Below, one piece after another: positions 1-8,636 of a stretch of DNA of 64,000 bases. The position numbers and the translations under genes were made by a program. The stretch's first letter is position 1. Each line of letters opens with the position of its first letter. A model generated the notes under the pieces. The model was given only the letters and a program-made list of their open reading frames with translations. It had not been told where the DNA came from and searched no databases. Source of the DNA: Gracilibacillus orientalis. GTDB taxonomy: Bacteria; Bacillota; Bacilli; Bacillales; Amphibacillaceae. The stretch lies in the NCBI RefSeq assembly GCF_900114645.1, contig NZ_FOTR01000001.1, positions 496,001-560,000 on the forward strand. Direction: 5' to 3'.

Positions 1-358
1 CGTACATAATCCCGCCTGCACTTAATGTATCACCTACACATTGATCAACACCATATTTCAACGGAATTTCCACATCATGTTTAAAAGCTTCCAATCCACC
101 AATACGAACAACATTAAAAATATATTTCGCATCTGTTAAGGCAGCTTTTCTGTCTGTTGTTGCCTTAATCGTCATATCCAGTCCATTTTCTTGGATATCT
201 CGCTGGCACAACTGGGTTACCATATCTAAATTTTTCTCATTTATATCGGTGAAAGCTACCTCTATCCCTTGAAACTCTGGTACCGACAAAATGTCACGAA
301 GCAATCCTCTCGTAAAACCAATACTACCTGCACCTATAAAAGCAATTTTAAATGACAC
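1..358 (-). CDS. GH4 family alpha-galactosidase/alpha-galacturonidase, N-terminal part
   Basis: About 119 N-terminal residues are visible; the gene runs off the left edge. It starts at a GTG preceded by AAGGAGG seven bases upstream. The protein opens with a Rossmann NAD-binding stretch (IAFIGAGSIGFTRG) and continues with GGLEAFKHDVEIPLKYG and GDTLSAGGIMY, which are typical of glycoside hydrolase family 4, the NAD- and Mn-dependent cytoplasmic glycosidases. In this family the sequence pattern fits alpha-galactosidase (MelA-like) or alpha-galacturonidase; the visible part does not separate them. The AraC regulator just upstream, on the same strand, is a plausible controller. A galacturonidase role would suit the pectin genes elsewhere in the window, but that is inference. 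Confidence 0.85.
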   Translation of the reverse strand, partial: MSFKIAFIGAGSIGFTRGLLRDILSVPEFQGIEVAFTDINEKNLDMVTQLCQRDIQENGLDMTIKATTDRKAALTDAKYIFNVVRIGGLEAFKHDVEIPLKYGVDQCVGDTLSAGGIMY

Positions 359-464
359 GTTTCAGCCTCCTTTTCGTCTCTGATTGCATCTTAACACGAA
401 AGGAGTGTAAGCGATTTAAATATTATCGACACTTCTTGTGAATATGTGTAAAATCCTAACCTTT

Positions 465-1289
465 TTATATTTCACGAAAATGTTCTCGATATTCCGATGG
501 TGATAAGGCTGTTTCCTTTTTAAACAAATTGCTGAAATACTGACTGGTGTTTACCCCAACATAATTGGAGATTTCAGTAACTGGAATTTCCGTATTTATC
601 AGCAACATTTTGGCTTTATCTAACCGCACTTGGGTAATATATTGATTAATTGTCATTCCCAGTGAACGCCTAAATATTTTATGTAAATAACTTGGATGAA
701 GGTGAGTGATACACGCAAGAATTTCTACCCTGATCTCGGTGTCATAATGTTCATGAATATAGGTCAATGCTTTCTTCATATGCTGGTTATTTGTTTGTTC
801 ATTATATTCACGTCGGTTTCGATCAATCCATAGTATTAATTGAACCATTAAGTTATCGATCAACAACTGATTGTTTGCTGACTGATGATCCAGTTCAAGG
901 ACAAGGTGGCGTAATGTAAAATACACCACTTCATCATCTTTTAATAAGAAATATCGTTGATGCGGGTCAAATAAAGTTTGTAATGATGGCTGTGTTTGAA
1001 AAAGTTGATCGATTGACATGTAGTGGGCAGATTTATTGCTATGAAGGATAAATTCGATATTTAACATCCGGCAAGGGTGATTCTTATCAATGATTAAACG
1101 ATGTTTCACATTGCTCTGAATAAAAATATACTGCCCCTTTCGCATATCAACAACGCGGTCATCGATTTCAATTTGGCATTTACCATCAATCACATACATA
1201 ATCTCCATCGCAGGATGATGATGCAAATCCATTTCAAACTCGTGCCAACGCTTATAATAATAGGCAACAGCTTTTGGAAATTGTTGCAT
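465..1289 (-). CDS. AraC family transcriptional regulator with cupin sensor domain
   Basis: The 274-residue protein has an N-terminal cupin-like sugar-sensing domain (about residues 10-90, with HHHPAMEIMYV) and a C-terminal double helix-turn-helix of the AraC/XylS type (about residues 170-272, ending in VGVNTSQYFSNLFKKETALSPSEYREHF). Such proteins usually activate carbohydrate genes on binding a sugar. A GGAGGG site lies close to the ATG. It sits directly upstream of, and co-directional with, the GH4 gene, about 107 bases apart, so local control of that gene is likely. The ligand cannot be told from sequence. Confidence 0.88.
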   Translation of the reverse strand: MQQFPKAVAYYYKRWHEFEMDLHHHPAMEIMYVIDGKCQIEIDDRVVDMRKGQYIFIQSNVKHRLIIDKNHPCRMLNIEFILHSNKSAHYMSIDQLFQTQPSLQTLFDPHQRYFLLKDDEVVYFTLRHLVLELDHQSANNQLLIDNLMVQLILWIDRNRREYNEQTNNQHMKKALTYIHEHYDTEIRVEILACITHLHPSYLHKIFRRSLGMTINQYITQVRLDKAKMLLINTEIPVTEISNYVGVNTSQYFSNLFKKETALSPSEYREHFREI

Positions 1290-1308
1290 TCCCTTCCCTC
1301 CTTCCGAT

Positions 1309-1341
1309 CAAAAAAAGCTAGAAGACATCCTCCTAACTTTT
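1309..1341 (-). terminator. Rho-independent terminator after ureD-like gene
   Basis: Read on the minus strand, a stem of about 13 pairs (AAAAAGTTAGGAG with CTTCTAGCTTTTT, including G-T pairs) closes a 5-base loop and runs into seven Ts. It overlaps the stop region of the ureD-like gene and separates it from the AraC gene. Confidence 0.75.
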
Positions 1342-2096
1342 TAAACTCTCCATTTACGTAATTCTGTGATTTTTTCGTCAAAAAAGGCGAGCACATCATC
1401 CATCTCTTGTTTCAATAACGTTAAATCTGTTGAAAGCCAACGGATAAGAATTCCTTTACCATCGATATCTGTCATCCCTGCTCGGTGATTTTTCGCCTGT
1501 GATAACCGTTGCTGCACATCCCACTCATCAAAGGGTGGATCCGGTGAGATATACCATATGGAGGCAACATATGGATATGATTCCGTCATCCCGTGGTGAG
1601 CAAGCATCTCCTCACTTCCATCAAATTGAACCGGATCATAGGCTAGGCATTGCTCTTCAGCCCAGATCTCCATTAACGAATAGTAATGATAATCGGACAC
1701 TTCATCTAAATGAACGATTTCCGACCAGATAAACTCCGCATCTTCTGTGACATTCACTTTTATATGCTGATTGATGTTACTATTATCGCTTGGGATTATT
1801 TCCCTTTTGTCAAAAAATAATAACGCTTCTTCTTCGATATTACAGTTAAATTGCAGGGAGCGTTTATGCTGTGCAGGTTGATCCTTCTCCTTATCCAACA
1901 ATTTAATATTAGATGCTTTTTTTACCGTAAAATCAATCGATATGGGATCTTCTGTTTGATTCAGCCCATCGATGTTATAGGTCGTAAATACTCGATGGCT
2001 TTGATCTGCTTTGGCGATTTTCAGTGGTTGATCTCCCTTATAATCTAGAAGATTCACTTTCTGAAACCGTGCTTGTAACTGCTTATTCGATTCCAT
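1341..2096 (-). CDS. ureD: Divergent urease accessory protein UreD (UreH)-like
   Basis: A 251-residue protein. It aligns by eye along its length with UreD of Staphylococcus urease operons as I recall that sequence: IIPSDNSNINQHIKVNV corresponds to the central ADPIIAYENAKFYQ region, and GMTESYPYVASIWYI to GYMEHYSHYGSAYFI. UreD normally scaffolds UreF and UreG on apo-urease for nickel insertion. The glycine-rich motif near the N-terminus of canonical UreD (GGGYLDGD type) is replaced by DGLNQTED. ATG at 2096 is preferred because GGAGGT precedes it; an upstream ATG at 2108 overlaps the ureF stop but has no ribosome site. No ureA, B, C, E or G lies nearby, so its role is open. Confidence 0.72.
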   Translation of the reverse strand: MESNKQLQARFQKVNLLDYKGDQPLKIAKADQSHRVFTTYNIDGLNQTEDPISIDFTVKKASNIKLLDKEKDQPAQHKRSLQFNCNIEEEALLFFDKREIIPSDNSNINQHIKVNVTEDAEFIWSEIVHLDEVSDYHYYSLMEIWAEEQCLAYDPVQFDGSEEMLAHHGMTESYPYVASIWYISPDPPFDEWDVQQRLSQAKNHRAGMTDIDGKGILIRWLSTDLTLLKQEMDDVLAFFDEKITELRKWRV

Positions 2097-2107
2097 CTTT
2101 ACCTCCA

Positions 2108-2806
2108 TTAAGATATAAATAATTTGGATAAAAGATATTTATGTTGCATAGCGGATATTTCCAATCCGATCGCACTATTCTGCATATCTTTAAAATGTAG
2201 TGTCATTGCCAATTCAGTTGCTTGATCCACTTCTGCTAACGCTTCTAATGTGACTTGTTCTGCGTCTTTTGGTGCTAAGGGTATCGCCCTCACCGCATGC
2301 TGGACAAGATTTGTTAAGGAGAAATATAAATAGGTTTGTATCGTTGAAAACAAATCAAATCCTTTTTCAAATGCATAAAGACTATATACGATAACATAAT
2401 GATTAAGTGAATCTCTATCCTTTATTTCTTCTGACCATTTGGAAAGGATAGGTGATTCCTCAATCGACAATAACCGATCCAAGAAACGATTTCCTGCTTG
2501 ACGGCTGGTCTTTTTTAATTCCAGTACATTTTTTCTAGCATTATATATTTCAGCTAAATACAAGACTTGATCCCAGTCATTTTTCTTGAGTTTTAAAAAT
2601 AATTCTTTAATCATGATCGCATCATTATATATCAAATAGCTTCCTATATAACTATGGCAAAAGGAAGCGAGATCTTCCTTTGAATTAATTTGCTTGGATC
2701 GGATATACATTTCCATCCCAATGGCGTGCGCTACCTGACTTTTTAAGAAAGATGAATGATGCATATGGAGTATATGTAATAATTTTGGCGAATCATTCGT
2801 ACTCAT
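2108..2806 (-). CDS. ureF: Divergent urease accessory protein UreF-like
   Basis: A 232-residue all-helical protein that matches UreF over its whole length: QAGNRFLDRLL, LYFSLTNLVQHAVRAIPLAP and the C-terminal GLEISAMQHKYLLSKLFIS correspond to UreF positions around QNAVRAIPLGQ and GLELNQMAHE...RIFIS. UreF bridges UreD and the GTPase UreG during nickel delivery. The usual N-terminal DSxFPTGxFSHSxGLE signature is eroded to HSSFLKSQVAHAIGMEM. Its stop codon overlaps the first possible ATG of the ureD-like gene, so the two are translationally coupled. Upstream lies the pectate lyase gene, not urease. Confidence 0.75.
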   Translation of the reverse strand: MSTNDSPKLLHILHMHHSSFLKSQVAHAIGMEMYIRSKQINSKEDLASFCHSYIGSYLIYNDAIMIKELFLKLKKNDWDQVLYLAEIYNARKNVLELKKTSRQAGNRFLDRLLSIEESPILSKWSEEIKDRDSLNHYVIVYSLYAFEKGFDLFSTIQTYLYFSLTNLVQHAVRAIPLAPKDAEQVTLEALAEVDQATELAMTLHFKDMQNSAIGLEISAMQHKYLLSKLFIS

Positions 2807-2907
2807 TCAATCCCTCCATTCCTCTGACCATTATATCATATTAATAAGTCTGGAATGATAATATCTTTCGATCGATTTGTTGCTAATTGAAGATAAGTTA
2901 ATTCCTT

Positions 2908-4590
2908 TCAGGGGGAACCACTTCCCTTGATTAAAACCGTTATATCCTCTCCTCTTTTTAAATTAAATAATTCCCAATCATAAACTGTTTCAGTAGTACC
3001 ATCCGGAAATTGGTAATCACCTGATATAAACCCTGCCCCATTGATAAAACTCGGAATAGCTTCAAGTTTATCCTCAATAGCAGCTTGTAAAGAAACTAAT
3101 GCAAAAGGTTCCAGCGTATCGAATTTAGCATGAATTCTTGTTGAATCTTTTGTAAAGTAACCTTTATGATAACTTCGTTTTACAATATTATCACCAATGG
3201 CTCTCCCTAAGTTCAAATAGTCCTCACATGTAGTTGCTTTATAAAGGTCAATAATGGCAAATAAGGCAATGGGATCTGAACATTCGGTATCCAGATTAAT
3301 ATTTACTTCCCTTCCTGGTTGATCTCCTATTTCACCAAGACCATTTCCTTTTGCAATACTTCGTGACATATGCCAGAATTCAATATCCCCAGTAGCTAAG
3401 AATGCTCTGGAATAAGATAATAAAAAACCACAATGAGCAAAATAACTTTCCAACATACTTCCAGCTTTTCCGTAATAACCATTTCTTTTTAAGACATATC
3501 CAGTAAGGTCGGTTCCGTCTGTGAACATGGTTCGGAAAGAATTGCTTTCAGGTATGTAGGCATATGTTGCAAAACTCCTTAATCCATCATACGTCCAATC
3601 TAACATATCGTTAGCACCTTCACCGATCTCTTCAGCAATTTGTTGTTGCATCAGTGCATTCTTTCCATAGATGGAATTACTCCCACCTTCACGAAGAACC
3701 TTTGCTTCTAGGGCTACCTCACCGAATTCAGGTCCAAATTGCCTTTTTGCTCTATCCCCGAATTTACTTAAAGTTATCTTATCGTCATCTGTCTCTTCGG
3801 TTTTCTTCGGTTGAGTAAATTGATAGGCTCCAAGACCTGTGTTTTTATCTCGAGCCGAGACGAATTGATAAGCAAGATGTTTTGCCCACCTTAGAGCATC
3901 CTTGTCACCATTTAATCTATAAAGACTTGCCCCAGCATAGATAAGATCATTCCCTGTATTGATAAAAGAAAGACCAAGAGATTCGCGAAATGATGGACGT
4001 TGAACTAATTCATGCTTCCACACCGTTCCTAATGCAAGACCATATGCCCCATGTCTTCCAACATCCAGTTCCTCCCAATCATAAACATGCGCATTCCAAA
4101 AAGCTTTTATAAACTTTTCTGTAGACTTAGGGTTCACTTCATACATCAAATCATAAAAAGGAAAACAATTCTTTAATTCATGCACATAATTCTTCTCTGC
4201 CGCTCCGACCGGTTCCAAAGTCTTAAGATCAATAAATTTATGTCCTCCCCATTGTAATAAACCACTCTCATCAATTAAATGGTCGAAATGAAATCGAATA
4301 GCATCTATAGCAGCAGCTTTGTACTTAGGCTCATTGATCACATGACTTAAGGAAGTTAACGTTCGAAACAAATTTTGCTGAGTAGCTAAATTAGAAATAA
4401 CAACTTCACCTGCATCAGAGAAACGCCACTTTACTTGCTCTAAAGTATCGATATTAAGTCCATCACAAAATAATGGAGATGGATTCTCTCTATAGTGATC
4501 ACGCCCATTTTTTAAAACATTATCGCAAAATTCAATCACCGCGTTAATTCTACTTTCGTCATTTTCCAACAACCTTTTAACCGCTTTCAT
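2908..4590 (-). CDS. Polysaccharide lyase family 2 exo-polygalacturonate lyase, cytoplasmic
   Basis: A 560-residue protein without signal peptide or membrane segments. The family-2 pectate lyases (PelW, YePL2A; PF06917) split oligogalacturonates by Mn-assisted beta-elimination. As I recall for YePL2A, the metal ligands are His109, Glu130 and His172 and the catalytic base is Arg171. Here GGHKF, VHELK and GRHG show the same residues with exactly the same spacing (21 and then 41/42 residues), which is strong support. Start chosen at 4590, where AGAGG lies nine bases upstream; a longer reading to 4629 lacks a ribosome site. It stands alone, with a putative extended -10 TGTGATACAAT upstream. Likely role: intracellular breakdown of imported pectin fragments. 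Confidence 0.88.
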   Translation of the reverse strand: MKAVKRLLENDESRINAVIEFCDNVLKNGRDHYRENPSPLFCDGLNIDTLEQVKWRFSDAGEVVISNLATQQNLFRTLTSLSHVINEPKYKAAAIDAIRFHFDHLIDESGLLQWGGHKFIDLKTLEPVGAAEKNYVHELKNCFPFYDLMYEVNPKSTEKFIKAFWNAHVYDWEELDVGRHGAYGLALGTVWKHELVQRPSFRESLGLSFINTGNDLIYAGASLYRLNGDKDALRWAKHLAYQFVSARDKNTGLGAYQFTQPKKTEETDDDKITLSKFGDRAKRQFGPEFGEVALEAKVLREGGSNSIYGKNALMQQQIAEEIGEGANDMLDWTYDGLRSFATYAYIPESNSFRTMFTDGTDLTGYVLKRNGYYGKAGSMLESYFAHCGFLLSYSRAFLATGDIEFWHMSRSIAKGNGLGEIGDQPGREVNINLDTECSDPIALFAIIDLYKATTCEDYLNLGRAIGDNIVKRSYHKGYFTKDSTRIHAKFDTLEPFALVSLQAAIEDKLEAIPSFINGAGFISGDYQFPDGTTETVYDWELFNLKRGEDITVLIKGSGSP

Positions 4591-4619
4591 TTTACATCGC
4601 CTCTTTAGCCTTTTTTCAC

Positions 4620-4649
4620 ATTGTATCACATGAGAAGTAGGCTAAAAAA
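4620..4649 (-). promoter_or_regulatory. Putative promoter of the PL2 gene
   Basis: On the minus strand an extended -10 (TGTGATACAAT) lies about 30 bases upstream of the chosen start. The -35 (TTTTTA, 17 bases further up) is poor, so this is tentative. Confidence 0.35.
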
Positions 4650-4762
4650 TTTCAGATATTCATCACACTTTAAAACGTGCTCGAAACTATCTAGAGTAAG
4701 TGGTGGCCCCCACCCTTTATTTCAGATGGTGTGTGCTAACTCCATGTAGTAATGTTGACATG

Positions 4763-4823
4763 TTTATCACGGTGCTAACCGACTGTAAGACCCACCCCAC
4801 TGATCATAGTCTTACTTTATACA
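4763..4823. repeat. Intergenic repeat family A, copy 1
   Basis: Begins TTATCACGGTGCTAACCG and ends GTCTTACTTTATA. It aligns with the copy at 16041-16093 through almost its whole length (shared blocks: TATCACGGTGCTAACCG, a GxAAxACCC block, CTACTGAT/CCACTGAT, and TTxACTTTATA). The core ACGGTGCTAACCGT-like part can form a small hairpin. It lies in a 766-base gene-free stretch. Confidence 0.65.
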
Positions 4824-4929
4824 GTAATTCACACGCTTAGGCGGCCTGCACTGAATCATGCTCTACAACATGTGCCAGACCTAGAATCTTGGCTTATTAT
4901 CTCTGTGGAAGTGCAAAGCTATGGTGTTG

Positions 4930-5162
4930 AAAATCACTAATAATGGTTATAAAACCAATATGCTTTTTCTGATATTCGTTGTAGAAAAAGATATAGCGGA
5001 GGCAGACCGTTTCGACTCCTGAGGGATTAGCATGATCTGAAGATCCACTTTTGCAGGAGCGAACTCCTCCTGCAAAAGTTAGCTGAAGAACATGCCCCTA
5101 GGAAAGCGAAACGGTCAGCCGCAGCGGTTGGCTTGCACAAGCTATCTTTCAGAATGACAAAC
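4930..5162. repeat. Large structured intergenic repeat family B, copy 1
   Basis: An imperfect palindrome about 125 bases long (4996-5122) with outer arms GCAGACCGTTTCG and CGAAACGGTC, an inner hairpin of TTTTGCAGGAG with CTCCTGCAAAA, and the motif CTGAAGATCC. Flanks of about 60 bases on each side are also repeated, inverted, at 17221-17342. Elements of this type (GAGCTGAAGATCC...GAAAGCG...) recur between genes in many Bacillaceae, as far as I recall. Confidence 0.75.
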
Positions 5163-5245
5163 AGGAGATAAGTACACATCCTACTCCATCTGACTATCTA
5201 TCCTTACTTTTTTCATGACATGTTTTGCATCAATCTTGCTTGGAT

Positions 5246-5279
5246 ACCGATGGTTATATACTTTCTTTACTTGTAAAAT
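5246..5279. repeat. Short intergenic repeat family C, copy 1
   Basis: TACCGATGGTTATATACTTTCTTTACTTGTAAA, nearly the same as the sequence at 48454-48486 and, inverted, at 17115-17143. It sits immediately before the hairpin at 5280. Confidence 0.6.
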
Positions 5280-5308
5280 GGGATATCACGATTTTTTCGT
5301 GATATCCC
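5280..5308 (-). terminator. Terminator of the ECF/PHP operon
   Basis: A perfect 12-pair stem (GGGATATCACGA with TCGTGATATCCC) closes a 5-base loop, 48 bases after the PHP gene stop. The minus-strand tail is ATTTTAC, a weak T run. Confidence 0.6.
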
Positions 5309-5356
5309 TACTTCATTTCTATCTATAGTTCTTTGCAACAAAAAGTTAATCAAATG

Positions 5357-6133
5357 TTAAAGGAACACTGTATCTACTTCCTGTAAATATTTTTTCATAT
5401 ATTTTTTCACTAATGTAGCGGATTTTACTTTTAATGATAACTGATCTGTAATCTTCAGTTGATATTTTTTCTGTAAAATAGCTTGTTTCAGCTCATCACT
5501 GTTATGACAATCATGCTCAAACTCATTAACGATACTGCCGTACTGCAAAAATTGATGTGTATCACTTCCACCTACAATTGGTAAGCCGATTTCATCCGCT
5601 AATGTCGTTAATTCTTGCTGACAAGCCTCCACGCCTTTTGCATATAAATCCTTACCATTCAAATCCAACGCATCTAGCCTTTTTAACTGTGTTTTCGAAA
5701 CATTTCGTGCTAATGGAGTGCTGTCACGGTAGGGATGCGCGCCAATTTTAAGCAGCGAATACTGTTCAGCAAGATCCATCAACAGATCAAAATGAATAAA
5801 ATGTTCTTCTTCAAGATGGGATGCTAATTGCTCGCGAAGAGAACACACTTCCTTTCGATCACCAATTAACAAAATATGTCCCACTTCCTGAACGTCCACT
5901 TCAATCCCAGGGAATAATTTCAACCCATCTACATCATAAAATCCGTCCACATACGTATATTGCTCATCTAAAAATGCATAAATATCAAAAAAACGAATGG
6001 TATTAAAATGCTCGGTTAGTGCTAAAGCCGTTAAGCCATTTTGTTTCGCCTCTTCCATCATCTCATGGAAATAATCGGGCATAAAACGAGATTTTTTTGA
6101 TATTTTAACATGACTGTGAAAATCTATAATCAT
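5357..6133 (-). CDS. PHP-domain metal-dependent hydrolase
   Basis: A 258-residue cytoplasmic protein with the PHP (polymerase and histidinol phosphatase) fold signature: N-terminal IIDFHSHVKISKKS with paired histidines, TEHFN around residue 42, GIEVDV near 76, GAHPYRD near 130 and GGSDTH near 190. These supply His and Asp ligands for a two- or three-metal phosphoesterase site. It is the last gene of a four-gene operon, 13 bases after ecfT. An ECF importer followed by a phosphoesterase and controlled by a phosphosugar-type RpiR regulator suggests that it processes the imported compound, perhaps removing phosphate. The substrate is not identifiable. Confidence 0.8.
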   Translation of the reverse strand: MIIDFHSHVKISKKSRFMPDYFHEMMEEAKQNGLTALALTEHFNTIRFFDIYAFLDEQYTYVDGFYDVDGLKLFPGIEVDVQEVGHILLIGDRKEVCSLREQLASHLEEEHFIHFDLLMDLAEQYSLLKIGAHPYRDSTPLARNVSKTQLKRLDALDLNGKDLYAKGVEACQQELTTLADEIGLPIVGGSDTHQFLQYGSIVNEFEHDCHNSDELKQAILQKKYQLKITDQLSLKVKSATLVKKYMKKYLQEVDTVFL

Positions 6134-6145
6134 CGAAACACCTTC

Positions 6146-6955
6146 CTATATCAATATAAATAATCCTGTTACATAAACAGCTGAACCAATTAAAAATAAA
6201 TAATCCTGCCGTTTCATGCTTAATGATGCTAATTTCAATTTCTTAACTTCTGGGTGATTAAAACCATACATACTTCCTTTTGTTTCTAATGCCTCCACTG
6301 TTGTTCGTGCTCTTTTAGCCGTTGATAACAGTAATGGATAAAACGAGAGCATCGCAATTTTGACAAAATAAGCAATCGAACGAATATATAAGAAACCATG
6401 TTTTTCAGGGGCTTTCCCACGCAACCGAAATGACTGAAAAACATGATGGTATTCCTCTAACAATGTTGGTAACATCCGGTACCCATATGCAATACTGAAG
6501 GAAACTTGACCCGGAACTTTAATTTTTAGTAAACCATCACTTAATTTATCAGGATTCATCGAACAAAAAACCGTAATACTTGCTAGAGAAATAGTGGATA
6601 ATTTTACGGTTAAGACAAGCAATGGCAGCATGGTTGACCAATCTCCACCAAAAAGTAAGGAAACAACCAATAGGTAGCCACCTTGCCCTAATAAACCTAA
6701 ACATAAGATGAAAATAATCAATGGACTGATTTTAGCCATATAAGTCGTGATAACCATAAACAAACACATACCAATCAATACACCCGTATCATGAACAAAC
6801 CAAGGAACGATACCAAAAAACAAGTACCATAGAAATAATGTTCTCGGATCCAGCTTTGCTAAGAACGTATCCCCGTTACCATATGCCGTATTGAGTAATT
6901 CAATTTTTACTTGTTCTACCGATAACTTATCTGCAAGTTTACGCGTATACTCCAT
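6146..6955 (-). CDS. ecfT: ECF transporter transmembrane coupling protein EcfT
   Basis: A 269-residue integral membrane protein of the EcfT (CbiQ) family with about five to six hydrophobic segments. The two cytoplasmic coupling helices carry FRLRGKAPEK (matching the XRG motif that binds the ATPase) and ALETKGSMYG, where the usual second ARG has become TKG. EcfT links the S component to the ATPase pair. The start at 6955 has GAGAGGAAG eight bases upstream; the alternative at 6994 lies well inside the preceding ATPase gene. With the chosen start the two genes still overlap by 17 bases, which suggests coupled translation. Confidence 0.87.
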   Translation of the reverse strand: MEYTRKLADKLSVEQVKIELLNTAYGNGDTFLAKLDPRTLFLWYLFFGIVPWFVHDTGVLIGMCLFMVITTYMAKISPLIIFILCLGLLGQGGYLLVVSLLFGGDWSTMLPLLVLTVKLSTISLASITVFCSMNPDKLSDGLLKIKVPGQVSFSIAYGYRMLPTLLEEYHHVFQSFRLRGKAPEKHGFLYIRSIAYFVKIAMLSFYPLLLSTAKRARTTVEALETKGSMYGFNHPEVKKLKLASLSMKRQDYLFLIGSAVYVTGLFILI

Positions 6956-8636
6956 TATCGACTTCCTCTCTTTGATAGCGCTCGATAAATTCATTTACTG
7001 TATATGCTGGCTCTTTCCATCCCAGTGATTTAGTAAGAGAAAAAATTTGCGGAGGAACAAGTCCGGCTTTTTCCAATAATCGATAATTTTGAAATACCGA
7101 GGCACGATCACCGTCATGAATCATCCTTCCTTCATGCATGACGATAATCCGGTTAGCAAATTCACAGGCTAACTGCATATCATGCGTCGCGATCACAACT
7201 GTTTTTAATTGATTCTTCAGGCCGTCTAGTATTCTAGTAATATGCTTTCTCGTTGCGATGTCCAAATTAGCGGTAGGTTCATCTAACAACATGATCTCTG
7301 GATTCATTCCTACTCCAATCGCAAGTGATGCTCTCCGTTGCTGACCACCGCTCAATAATCGACTATCACGATCTGCTAAATCAGTTAACTCAAATTGTTC
7401 AAGCAACGTTTCCACTTTCGATTGATAGTCTTTGATTTTTCGAGACTTCATAAAAAAAGCTACATCTTTCTCGACACAATCTTCAATAAACATTTGATCA
7501 GGATTTTGATGAATATACGTTACCTTTTCCGCTAAATATTCTGGAGGTACATCTTTTGTATTCTCTCCATCTACCAAAACTTCTCCAACCGAAGCTTTAA
7601 CTAATCCTGTCATAAGGCGCATAAAGGAAGATTTTCCCGCACCGTTGTTACCGACCAAAGCGATATAGTCTCCCTCATGAATCGTACAATCTATTTCATG
7701 TAATACTTGTCTCTTTTCTCTTGTGATTGTTTTATATGCAAAGTTAACATTTTCGAATGAAACAATGGCTTCCTTTTGCTCCCCAAATGGAATATCTGTT
7801 ACTTCTTTCGGTTCAGCGTTGGAAAAGAGAGAATACCCTTCTTCTAACGTAATTGGCAACCTTCCTTCTACTCCCTTTTCTCGTGCTGCTTGTGTCACCT
7901 GGGGCGGATAAATATGGTGTCTGTGTAACGTATCAACCTGATTTAAAGCTTCTGCAACTGGTAAGGAAAAATGGATATTGCCTTGCTCCATCAATACCAC
8001 TTTCTTCGCATAAGAGGCAACAAATTCAGTATGATGTTCAATGACAATAATTGTCTTACCATGTACTTGATTTAATTCTGTCAAAATATCGTAAATATCT
8101 TTCGCATGATGAGGATCCAGTTGTGCAACCGGTTCATCCATTATAATAATGTCCGGATTCAATGAAAGCACACTTGCTAGCGCCAATAGATGCTTTTGAC
8201 CACCACTAAGCTGCCAAATAAATGCGTCTTGCTGTTCTTCCAAACCGACTAGCTTTAATGCCTTGAGGCCTCTTTCATGAAAATCTGCAAACCCATAGTG
8301 CAGAGGAGCAAAAGATGCATCCTCTAACACTCTTGGACTGACAATCTGGTTTTCAAAGTCTTGATACACATAACCAACATGCTTTGATAAATCTGCAACT
8401 TTATGCTCGTAAGTATTATAACCATTAACGGTCACTTCTCCAGAAAAGTCACCAACATAATAATGTGGTATCAAGCCATTTAATAATTTACACAAAGTTG
8501 ATTTCCCGCTGCCATTTCCACCTAAAATTGCAATAAAATCCCCTTTTTCCATCGATAAATTCACATTATTTAACACCGGTTGTTCTGCACCCGGGTATTG
8601 AAAGGTGACATTTTTTATTTCTATGTGTGCTGTCAT
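6939..8636 (-). CDS. ecfA: Fused EcfA1-EcfA2 type ATPase of an ECF transporter
   Basis: A 565-residue protein with two complete ABC ATPase domains in one chain. Domain 1 (about residues 4-245) has Walker A GGNGSGKST, Q-loop YQDFENQ, signature LSGGQKH and Walker B IIIMDEP. Domain 2 (about 285-525) has GNNGAGKSS, a Q-loop HQNPDQ, LSGGQQRR and IMLLDEPTANLD. In most ECF systems the two ATPases are separate proteins; fused forms are known in dedicated group I systems. Its start overlaps the stop of the S-component gene by four bases (ATGA), so the operon is tightly coupled. It powers uptake with EcfT and the S protein. Confidence 0.93.
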   Translation of the reverse strand: MTAHIEIKNVTFQYPGAEQPVLNNVNLSMEKGDFIAILGGNGSGKSTLCKLLNGLIPHYYVGDFSGEVTVNGYNTYEHKVADLSKHVGYVYQDFENQIVSPRVLEDASFAPLHYGFADFHERGLKALKLVGLEEQQDAFIWQLSGGQKHLLALASVLSLNPDIIIMDEPVAQLDPHHAKDIYDILTELNQVHGKTIIVIEHHTEFVASYAKKVVLMEQGNIHFSLPVAEALNQVDTLHRHHIYPPQVTQAAREKGVEGRLPITLEEGYSLFSNAEPKEVTDIPFGEQKEAIVSFENVNFAYKTITREKRQVLHEIDCTIHEGDYIALVGNNGAGKSSFMRLMTGLVKASVGEVLVDGENTKDVPPEYLAEKVTYIHQNPDQMFIEDCVEKDVAFFMKSRKIKDYQSKVETLLEQFELTDLADRDSRLLSGGQQRRASLAIGVGMNPEIMLLDEPTANLDIATRKHITRILDGLKNQLKTVVIATHDMQLACEFANRIIVMHEGRMIHDGDRASVFQNYRLLEKAGLVPPQIFSLTKSLGWKEPAYTVNEFIERYQREEVDNGVYA

